A DNA stretch of 9,797 bases from Promethearchaeota archaeon (GTDB taxonomy: Archaea > Asgardarchaeota > Lokiarchaeia > Sigynarchaeales > SOKP01), in contig JAHLWT010000151.1 of assembly GCA_019057775.1 (NCBI GenBank), positions 1 through 9,797 of the forward strand, read 5' to 3'. Under the pieces are notes generated by a model. It saw nothing but the letters and a program-made list of their open reading frames with translations. It had not been told where the DNA came from and did not search any database. Below, in pieces: positions 1 through 5,717 of the stretch (the stretch's first letter is position 1; every line of letters starts with the position of its first letter). Made by a program: the position numbers and the translations under genes.

Positions 1-56
1 TCATTGAATTTTAAAGAACGAAAAAAGAACATTGTAAAGCCGAAACAAAAGGCCAC
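1..56 (-). CDS. Possible start of a gene running off the left edge
   Basis: A GTG codon at 56-54 is preceded by AGGAG (67-63) with a six-base gap, and the frame stays open to the window edge (18 codons; VAFCFGF then TMFFF, hydrophobic). This could be the N-terminus of a membrane protein or signal peptide in the same direction as the HD gene upstream. The evidence is only a ribosome site and a short open frame, so it may be chance. Confidence 0.15.
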   Translation of the reverse strand, partial: MAFCFGFTMFFFRSLKFN

Positions 57-92
57 CCAAAACTCCTAATAAAAATGTTTTTATGAATCATT

Positions 93-1589
93 TTAGAACT
101 GTTTATGTTTATACGTTAATTTCGTATATTCTCTCCCGGTTTCGAATTCGTCATGAAGGAATCCTGAAACTTCGTTTATAATAGTTTTTTCATTCCGGCA
201 GCAAATCATCACTTGCGTTTCCGACTTGAAATTCTTTATTTTTTTGAATAGTTCCGGAAAACTGTCTTTAGTTGTTTTACCAGGATATCCTACATCTAAT
301 TTCTCTATCCCGTCAGGGAAAAACTTTACCTCTGGCACAAAAACAACCAATATATCTTTTTCACCAATATCTTTCTCGCCAATCTTCTTTGCCCATTCCT
401 TCTCCCGTCTCCTTCGCGATTCAAAATCTTTCCACTTATCAGAATCTCTCGGAATAACACAATATAACCTTTTAAAGAGTAACCGATTTTCAATTTCAAA
501 TATGACTCTTGCTACTTCGGTAGATTCGCCTCGCAAACGGGATATGAATGATCTGTCATCGAGCTGGTAATATTTCCTTATTTTAGCCTTTGTAAAATAA
601 TTCTCATTAAAATAGTTATATATAGCTCTAATTAACATTTCCTGCGCAATTAAAGGAACATGATGATAGATAAAACTGCTAAGTGCGGCGAACCGTGAAG
701 AGAACAAGGTAAATAGAGAACTAATCATAGTGTTTTTAATAGAAATCCGTATTTCACTTGTATTAATCCGTTTGGTATCTATGTTGTAACAGATCCTGGT
801 AACGTCAGTAGCGCCACCGAAAGGCACGCCTGTATAATATGCGTCTCTCACCATATAATCCAACTTATCAATATCAACGGGACCGTTCAGCAATATTGAT
901 ATGCCAGGTTTATCCAAATCTCGCCCAAGATCTTTCCCTGTAATAGAACAACCGATCATCCTAAGAAATTGTCCAGAGCTTATTGAATCACTTTCGGACC
1001 TTCTTACTTTTTTAAATATCTTAGATATTATGTACCTCATACAGGCAGGTTTGCCTTCTACTATTTCTTTCCAAATAATATTTCTCGCTCTTTTTTCATG
1101 AGGTGGTACGGAACCAGTATTAAAAAGATTATGAAGGACGTCTGTGAAATGAGAAAAAGGCCCCTGCCCAATGTCGTGTAAAAGGGCAGCAATTTTAAAA
1201 GCTATTTCCTCTAACTTGTTATTCTCTTCCTTAAAGTATTCCCGAAAAAACTTATTTTCGGCGATTTTGCAAGCCAAATGATAAACTCCTAAAGAATGGT
1301 CGAATCTAGTATGACCGGCGGTCGGAAATATAAGTTCGCTAAAAGAAAGTTGCTTTATCCTTCTTAATCTTTGCATATAGCATGTGTCGATCAAAATATT
1401 TGCGATACTGTCTATTCCAATCTCACCATAAATAGGGGATGTTATGGAGCGGCTAATTTTACAGAAGTTTTCTTCATTTAATCTTTTAAGTCTTTTTTCT
1501 ATTCGGCCACGACAACGGTCGCATAATTTGCCTATCTTATTGGTCTTATCATAACCGTATGGCCAAAAATGATACATACTCATTTTCAT
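93..1589 (-). CDS. HD-domain phosphohydrolase, SAMHD1/dGTPase-like
   Basis: Predicted metal-dependent phosphohydrolase of the HD superfamily, closest in layout to dNTP triphosphohydrolases such as SAMHD1. The metal ligands are readable: H98 in RFDHSLG, H138-D139 in ALLHDIGQGPFSH, and D241 in VDIDKLDYMVRDA, a block that in SAMHD1 also carries nucleotide-contacting residues. The N-terminus holds a CxxC pair (C23, C26) before a basic helix. Residues from about 330 to 498 form a charged C-terminal part that I do not recognise. The ATG at 1589 follows AAGAAGAAG; M3 and M5 are close alternatives. The gene stands alone, after a 360-base stretch without an intact gene. Family members degrade dNTPs, and some bacterial ones starve phages of nucleotides, which fits this neighbourhood, but the substrate cannot be read from sequence; other HD phosphohydrolases share the core. 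The fold is near certain, the substrate is not. Confidence 0.85.
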   Translation of the reverse strand: MKMSMYHFWPYGYDKTNKIGKLCDRCRGRIEKRLKRLNEENFCKISRSITSPIYGEIGIDSIANILIDTCYMQRLRRIKQLSFSELIFPTAGHTRFDHSLGVYHLACKIAENKFFREYFKEENNKLEEIAFKIAALLHDIGQGPFSHFTDVLHNLFNTGSVPPHEKRARNIIWKEIVEGKPACMRYIISKIFKKVRRSESDSISSGQFLRMIGCSITGKDLGRDLDKPGISILLNGPVDIDKLDYMVRDAYYTGVPFGGATDVTRICYNIDTKRINTSEIRISIKNTMISSLFTLFSSRFAALSSFIYHHVPLIAQEMLIRAIYNYFNENYFTKAKIRKYYQLDDRSFISRLRGESTEVARVIFEIENRLLFKRLYCVIPRDSDKWKDFESRRRREKEWAKKIGEKDIGEKDILVVFVPEVKFFPDGIEKLDVGYPGKTTKDSFPELFKKIKNFKSETQVMICCRNEKTIINEVSGFLHDEFETGREYTKLTYKHKQF

Positions 1590-1952
1590 ATCTTCTTCTT
1601 TTTTAATGCTGGAATTATGAATATTCAGTCACTGAAGAATAATTAATATTGTTCGCTCAGTGCTAGTTAATAATGCTTCTACGATATTCTTACATAGTTT
1701 GCGGATACAATACTTATTATATTGGGCCGTAATGAGGTCCCTTTAGAACACAGCATCCAAAGGAGTACTAACTAATATGCCGCTATCTCGGCATTCTTTA
1801 ACTACTTGAACACTTTCTCTTTTAGCGAAAGATTCAATATAATCTCTTTGAACCTATAGACAGTATTTCTTTTTTACCCGGTCTCTCTGATTGATGCTCT
1901 TTCATAAATATAAATAGCTGTTGCAATTCTATATTAACCCTAGTTAAATAAT
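1590..1952. other. 363-base region without an intact gene
   Basis: No complete gene is visible on either strand. It holds minus-strand coding remnants in two frames (described separately at 1743-1905), and a perfect 6-bp hairpin ATGCCG/CGGCAT at 1777-1794 that lies inside the remnant and is not followed by a clean T-run. A small hairpin TTCAG/CTGAA lies at 1624-1636, upstream of the HD gene. The HD gene promoter should be here, but I found no convincing -35/-10 pair. Confidence 0.5.
1743..1905 (-). pseudogene. Frame-broken remnant of an unidentified gene
   Basis: Two short frames look like one broken protein. An ATG at 1905 opens 23 codons (starting MKEHQSERPGKKEILSIG, stop at 1836-1834). 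In another frame, 1853-1743 reads 36 codons without a start, from VQRDYIESFAKRES through VQVVKECRDSGILVS to PLDAVF and a TAA. The second piece has protein-like composition, with a mix of charged and hydrophobic residues in a helical pattern. No ribosome site precedes the ATG. I do not recognise the family. It may be debris of a gene once downstream of the HEPN gene, or chance. Confidence 0.3.
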
Positions 1953-2693
1953 CTAATCATTACTCATAAGTCTTTCCCAACAGGCGTCACAAGGTTGTTC
2001 GCTCCGTCTACCTGCAAAGGCATAGGGAACCCCGCAGCTCTCACAGGTAAATATATAAACTGGTTCGTGACAGAAAAAACATTTTGTTTCATTACTCCCA
2101 CATGGTTCATACAAAACTGTTTCATTCCAACAATATGGACATTCTAATTTCTGGTACAATAAGGAATCCTTACCTGCAGGGATTACATCATTCATCTTCT
2201 CAATCGCCATCTTCATCCTTTCATCGTAAGATACAATAATCTCCTCAATTTCCTTCCATTCTGATTCACCAACATATTCTTTCAAATCTATGTTTAATTT
2301 CTCCATAGAAAATTTAAAAATGAATTTAAGAGACTCACCTAACATATCCTCGGCAGTTTTTTTATTCAAAGTTACACTTTTATGCTCAATTCTATTTCTA
2401 TATCCTTGCAGGTTCTTTAATGCGATACACTCGGTGCCCAACTTTATGAGTTTAAGGTTCTCTAAACGTACCACTAAAACATCAAATCCAACCGTGTGTG
2501 CATCTTCCCTTACGGGTTTATCTATATTCTTATAAATTAGAATCGGATGTATCCTATATATAGATTCTTTTAATAGTAATTCAATGCCGTGAAAAATATG
2601 AAGAATGGCATACTTGTAATCTGATTTTACAAAATGTTCTATGCCATGTTTTATGGAATCTATACCATTTTCTACCAAACTAAATCTTAACAT
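1953..2693 (-). CDS. HEPN-like protein with C-terminal zinc ribbons (candidate RNase)
   Basis: The N-terminal 165 residues are helical and resemble HEPN domains: an opening helix (GIDSIKHGIEHF), a second of the form YAILHIFHGIELLLKES, and R99-N100-R-I-E-H104, which matches the Rx4-6H motif (usually R followed by a polar residue) that forms the RNase active site in HEPN toxins and effectors. The C-terminus has four CxxC pairs (C185/C188, C205/C208, C217/C220, C235/C238) plus C198, enough for two zinc ribbons. Its ATG lies inside the end of a 41-aa EVE-like ORF (overlap ATGTTAA), and the nearest GGAG is 13 bases away, so translation probably depends on coupling to that ORF. No MNT-type antitoxin gene is adjacent. 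RNase activity is inferred from one motif; a non-catalytic binding role remains possible. Confidence 0.7.
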   Translation of the reverse strand: MLRFSLVENGIDSIKHGIEHFVKSDYKYAILHIFHGIELLLKESIYRIHPILIYKNIDKPVREDAHTVGFDVLVVRLENLKLIKLGTECIALKNLQGYRNRIEHKSVTLNKKTAEDMLGESLKFIFKFSMEKLNIDLKEYVGESEWKEIEEIIVSYDERMKMAIEKMNDVIPAGKDSLLYQKLECPYCWNETVLYEPCGSNETKCFFCHEPVYIFTCESCGVPYAFAGRRSEQPCDACWERLMSND

Positions 2694-2812
2694 AATAGTA
2701 ATTTATCTCCAGATTCCCACTTCTTAATTTTATTAATTTTAGCTCCCCACATGCCAGACTTTATGCATATCAGATAGTTCAATTTAGTACATGAAAGAAA
2801 ATAATAGGCCAT
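2687..2812 (-). CDS. 41-aa EVE-domain N-terminus, possibly a leader or remnant
   Basis: A short ORF with a very good ribosome site (AAGGAG, five bases before ATG at 2812). It starts MAYYFLSCTKLNY and has Trp22-Gly23 and a late SGDKLLL. This order (aromatic strand, Asn at about 12, WG near 22, then GDK plus hydrophobics) is that of the start of EVE/DUF55 (PUA-like) domains, which bind modified bases. A full EVE domain is about 140 residues, so only the first two strands or so are present before the TAA, and the rest is not found in the frames that follow. The stop overlaps the HEPN start. It may be a truncated gene whose remaining front end now serves as a translational leader, or a real small protein. 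Confidence 0.5.
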   Translation of the reverse strand: MAYYFLSCTKLNYLICIKSGMWGAKINKIKKWESGDKLLLC

Positions 2813-2838
2813 AAGCTCTCCTTGCTTTTCTGCAACAG

Positions 2839-2861
2839 GAACAAATGTTCATGTGTCATGA
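2839..2861. repeat. Two overlapping palindromes downstream of the promoter
   Basis: GAACA-aa-TGTTC (2839-2850) and TCATG-tgt-CATGA (2849-2861) are perfect inverted repeats sharing two bases. They begin about eight bases past the -10 box at 2869-2874 and end before the ribosome site of the 41-aa ORF. That position suits a repressor operator for the EVE/HEPN unit; small RNA hairpins in the leader are an alternative reading. Confidence 0.4.
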
Positions 2862-2868
2862 GCAGAAA

Positions 2869-2898
2869 ATTATAATCTTTTGTATTTTTATTTCTGAA
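2869..2898 (-). promoter_or_regulatory. Promoter for the EVE-leader/HEPN unit
   Basis: A consensus -10 TATAAT (2874-2869) lies 18 bases downstream of TTCAGA (2898-2893), a 4/6 match to TTGACA. Transcription would start near 2862, 50 bases before the 41-aa ORF. It sits in the only gap between the nuclease operon and the HEPN gene, so the two blocks are probably separately transcribed, although no terminator is visible between them. Confidence 0.5.
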
Positions 2899-2930
2899 TT
2901 TAAAACTTACAAAAGGATTAAATTTGGATT

Positions 2931-3461
2931 TCATGTGGTACGTTTGGCGATTTTGTTCTTTAAATACCTACAAAATTTACTAAAAGAAAATAAGTTAGGG
3001 TCATTTGCTGGAATGGACCTATATTTTTCCATAGTTCCCCTAATTATGGGATGAATTATGGCGTACTTGTCTTTGATTCCTGGACCGAGCTTTACTGCAC
3101 GCATAAGGTCGTTTTCGGATTCAAGAATATGGACTACCCAAATTTCTTTTTCTGGGTGATTTTCAGAATAAGCAAACTTATCCCACCTAATCCACAAGTC
3201 AGCTGCTTCAGACAAGGGTTTGTCAGGCCCTGTTACCTCAACATAAATCCCTGTGGTTCGCGTATAGTATAGAATTTCAAGGTCAGGTTCGCCTTTTTCT
3301 TCAGGACTTTCCTCAACATATTCCGTTGAACGGGACAAAAATCCATATTCTACTGCCTTAATCCCTTTTGATTTGAACGCATAGATAACTTTATCGACTC
3401 GCCTAACAGCATTTTTCCAGGAGTGACCGTATTTCTTCTTCCAAAATTCTTTATCTTTCAT
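2931..3461 (-). CDS. PD-(D/E)XK-like protein with degenerate active site
   Basis: This 176-residue protein is the last gene of the methyltransferase/nuclease operon. Its core reads GEPD60 followed by a strand and GIYVEVTGPDK (E75-V76-T77), the spacing of a PD-(D/E)XK nuclease with Thr where the catalytic Lys normally sits. A following helix (WIRWDKFAY) offers K95 as a possible migrated lysine, an arrangement known in some restriction enzymes. A later strand, EIWVVHILES, completes a typical core. The start ATG is one base after the preceding stop (TGATATG), so translation is coupled. It could be the second half of a heterodimeric nuclease with the gene just upstream, each protein cutting one strand, or a non-catalytic partner. 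No family was recognised beyond the fold; the nuclease assignment is moderate. Confidence 0.55.
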   Translation of the reverse strand: MKDKEFWKKKYGHSWKNAVRRVDKVIYAFKSKGIKAVEYGFLSRSTEYVEESPEEKGEPDLEILYYTRTTGIYVEVTGPDKPLSEAADLWIRWDKFAYSENHPEKEIWVVHILESENDLMRAVKLGPGIKDKYAIIHPIIRGTMEKYRSIPANDPNLFSFSKFCRYLKNKIAKRTT

Positions 3462-3462
3462 A

Positions 3463-3945
3463 TCACAACTTCGGTATAAGGCTACTGTAATCTATTGATT
3501 TTCTCCTATTATCCCATTTACAAATTCTCATCATTCGTTCTCTCTTTCTTCCATATACAAGAAGGTCTTCCCTTTTTAGAACTTTAAACAGATATTCAAG
3601 GCTTCCTAACCCTGCTGATGAAACCAGGAAGGATTCAATAGGGCTAACTAATTGTGTATAACCCCACAACTGGCCCAAATCAGCAAGGGTCAACGGTTTG
3701 TCCTTTACTTCCAAAAATACTAATTCGACATCGCCACTTTTTCTTAATACCCCGACAATATCTACACGTATTGATAACCCAATGGCTTCCCTTATCTCAA
3801 TGCCAATGCTTTTAAGATAAGAATCCAAGGGTTGTCTTGACGTCTTATGCGTCGTAACTACAGAATAACCCTCGTATTTTTCCTCAAGATATTTTCTGCA
3901 CCATGTCTCGATCTCCGGATACAGCGATTTTTCTTCCCTGCTCAT
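3463..3945 (-). CDS. PD-(D/E)XK nuclease, candidate restriction subunit
   Basis: A small nuclease-like protein (160 aa) with a complete active-site signature: an acidic helix near the N-terminus (E11 in LYPEIETW), D62 in RVDIVGVL, E79-V-K81 in VFLEVKDKP, and Q92 in the helix DLGQLWGYTQL. That layout is typical of stand-alone PD-(D/E)XK domains. I chose the ATG at 3945 because GGGAG lies eight bases upstream and it follows the previous stop by one base (TGATATG). The frame extends to 3996, but that would overlap the upstream gene by 50 bases. It has no obvious DNA-recognition domain, so specificity is probably supplied by a partner, with the LAGLIDADG-like neighbour the natural candidate. The C-terminal 30 residues are strongly basic (YGRKRERMMR), which may help DNA contact. 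Confidence 0.75.
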   Translation of the reverse strand: MSREEKSLYPEIETWCRKYLEEKYEGYSVVTTHKTSRQPLDSYLKSIGIEIREAIGLSIRVDIVGVLRKSGDVELVFLEVKDKPLTLADLGQLWGYTQLVSPIESFLVSSAGLGSLEYLFKVLKREDLLVYGRKRERMMRICKWDNRRKSIDYSSLIPKL

Positions 3946-3946
3946 A

Positions 3947-4900
3947 TCATTTTCTCCCATAACCAAGCGCGTCACAGATTTCCTTCCAAGAATCAAAATG
4001 CCTACCTCTTATCACTTGTGGAATTTTATCGCTATGCTCCATAGGGTGTGCCGGTTTAGGTTTATGTACTTGTCTAGTTTCCCAGTAGTATTTATGATGT
4101 GCAGTTTCAATATGTCCCAACATACGGCCAAAGTTTTCTTTATGATATTCAGAACGAGTACTATTAATTTTGTGTCTTAAAACCTTGTCCCACTCAATTC
4201 TGTTTGCTGCGACCAACTTTCTCAACGCTTCCATTTTGTGAACTATTCTAAAACCCACTTTCTCAAACTCATCTGCAAATATTTTTATCTGATGTTCTCT
4301 AAACCACGCGTTTTGCTTTCCACTGTTATAATCTTTAAGCTGGGGGTCCCTCATATTTGGATGTCCCCAATCAATTGTGTGTACAGGAACATCCAGATCA
4401 AAAAGCAAATTGCCTATGTCCACCACCAAATACCAGTTTACAGGAATCTCTATGTATACCCTATTGTTGTAAGCAATGCCATAGGCAACATTGCTGCCTC
4501 TAATATGGGCAGTTACGTCTGCAAGTCCAATCATGAACTCTCTCTTTATATCAAAAGGAGAATCAAAAATTTCTCTAGGTATCCGAAAATCCTTGCAGGA
4601 ACTGAGTCCTTGAAAATGTCTGTTCATCTCTCTGGTTAGAAAATCCTCATTGTTTTTGGTGAATTTTATTACTGTTTTCTTTTGAATTTGAGTAGATGAT
4701 ATTCTCGTTCCTATGAGCGGCTCAAGATTGTTTCTTATATCATCGAGACTTGCTTTGACAGAAAGCTTCGCATTCATTCCTTCACTAATTAAGTTCTTAT
4801 GCGGGATGTCGATTATAGTATCCGTTTGAGAATTGCCTCTAAGGATGGTTCCTTTTCCAGTTATCATCCCAAGCAAATAAGCCAATTCTGCATTAATCAT
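3947..4900 (-). CDS. Degenerate LAGLIDADG-like protein in a restriction operon
   Basis: This has the double-motif layout of monomeric LAGLIDADG homing endonucleases. Motif 1 is LAYLLGMITGKGTI at residues 6-19 and motif 2 is FMIGLADVTAHI at 122-133, preceded by RIPREIFDSP, a phrase usual just before the second motif. The residue that should be the catalytic Asp is K16 in motif 1 and T130 in motif 2, so metal-dependent cleavage is unlikely; D128 keeps the earlier Asp of motif 2. Residues 199-219 (WFREHQIKIFADEF, then GF) match the end of the second half-domain. An extra C-terminal 90 residues are basic and His-rich. It starts one base after the methyltransferase stop (TGAAATG) with AAGGA upstream. 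The inferred role is DNA recognition for the two nucleases encoded next. It is not inside an intron or intein here, which argues against selfish homing. Confidence 0.65.
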   Translation of the reverse strand: MINAELAYLLGMITGKGTILRGNSQTDTIIDIPHKNLISEGMNAKLSVKASLDDIRNNLEPLIGTRISSTQIQKKTVIKFTKNNEDFLTREMNRHFQGLSSCKDFRIPREIFDSPFDIKREFMIGLADVTAHIRGSNVAYGIAYNNRVYIEIPVNWYLVVDIGNLLFDLDVPVHTIDWGHPNMRDPQLKDYNSGKQNAWFREHQIKIFADEFEKVGFRIVHKMEALRKLVAANRIEWDKVLRHKINSTRSEYHKENFGRMLGHIETAHHKYYWETRQVHKPKPAHPMEHSDKIPQVIRGRHFDSWKEICDALGYGRK

Positions 4901-4901
4901 T

Positions 4902-5717
4902 TCATTTATCCTTTTTCTTAAATATTAAAATGTATTCATGAACCTTGTTTACCCTGAAGATGTAAGGGTAACCTAATGGTCTCATGTTATTGTATTCATG
5001 TTGCCTGTCCCATATCATTATGTCCTCAAACGCAAACCCGATTTCCTTCATTTTCTTAGCCATGTCTGAATGAAAATGATAGAATCTGTCTTTTTTTCTT
5101 ATATCCATAAGGATTATTACACAGTGTCCATTTACTCTCAGAACATCGTATACCTTTGAAAAAATCTCTTTCAACTCATCCAAAAATTCGTCATAATCTC
5201 TTATATTCCCAAGGTCAATCTTTGAATCACTATATTTTGCTATTTCCTTTCTGTCTGCAGTTCTTTTCATACTTAATATGTCCCAATAAGGAGGTGAAGT
5301 CAAACACAAATCCACACTCTCGGGTTTAACATAAGTCAACAAGAGTCTAGAATCCTTGTTATATACATCTGGTTTTAGTAAGCATTTTTCTTTACCTAAT
5401 TCTTTCCTGACTTGTTTTAGTCTTTTGCGTGCAACCGAAGCATATTCTTTTGACAATTCAAAACCTATCCCTTTCCTTCCCTTTGTATATGCGGCAAGAA
5501 CTGTACTACCAATGCCCATAAACGGGTCAAGAACTAATCCTTTTCTCATAGTAAATATGTCTATCACTCTTGATGCCAATTGTACGGGGAACATTGCTGG
5601 ATGTTTTAATTTCTTCTCGTCATTAGTCTTTCTTATGTCACGCCAAATACTGAAAGAATATTGCAACCATTCCTTTCCAGTTAACTCATTATACCTATTC
5701 GCTTTTTTCCTTACCAT
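4902..5717 (-). CDS. DNA methyltransferase, N4-cytosine/N6-adenine type (SPPYW)
   Basis: Amino-methyltransferase transferring a methyl group from S-adenosylmethionine to DNA. KHPAMFP (38-44) and VLDPFMGIGST (62-72) form the cofactor site, followed by GRKGIGFE. The catalytic motif IV is LTSPPYWD (139-146), a spelling commoner in N4-cytosine enzymes, though N6-adenine is possible. The C-terminus, YPYIFRVNKVHEYILIFKK, matches late motifs of this family. In beta-class enzymes motif IV precedes motif I; here motif I comes first, so the order is permuted. The recognition part must lie in the roughly 80 residues after motif IV, which is short. Its ATG overlaps the upstream methyltransferase stop (ATGGTAA), so the two are translationally coupled. 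It probably protects the second strand or second site type of the same recognition sequence. Confidence 0.88.
   Translation of the reverse strand: MVRKKANRYNELTGKEWLQYSFSIWRDIRKTNDEKKLKHPAMFPVQLASRVIDIFTMRKGLVLDPFMGIGSTVLAAYTKGRKGIGFELSKEYASVARKRLKQVRKELGKEKCLLKPDVYNKDSRLLLTYVKPESVDLCLTSPPYWDILSMKRTADRKEIAKYSDSKIDLGNIRDYDEFLDELKEIFSKVYDVLRVNGHCVIILMDIRKKDRFYHFHSDMAKKMKEIGFAFEDIMIWDRQHEYNNMRPLGYPYIFRVNKVHEYILIFKKKDK

Noticed and set aside
71..86. AT-only inverted repeat AAAAA-TG-TTTTT after the HD gene as a terminator
   Set aside because: A two-base loop and no G-C pairs make a stable hairpin unlikely.
1777..1794. Hairpin ATGCCG/CGGCAT as a transcription terminator
   Set aside because: It lies inside coding-like remnant sequence and has no clean T-run on either strand.
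2845..3054. Plus-strand 69-codon frame across the end of the second nuclease-like gene
   Set aside because: It is antisense to coding sequence, low in complexity and has no ribosome site.
3946..3996. Longer N-terminus (MILGRKSVTRLVMGEND) for the PD-(D/E)XK nuclease
   Set aside because: It would overlap the upstream gene by 50 bases and lacks a ribosome site; the ATG at 3945 has GGGAG and ideal spacing.
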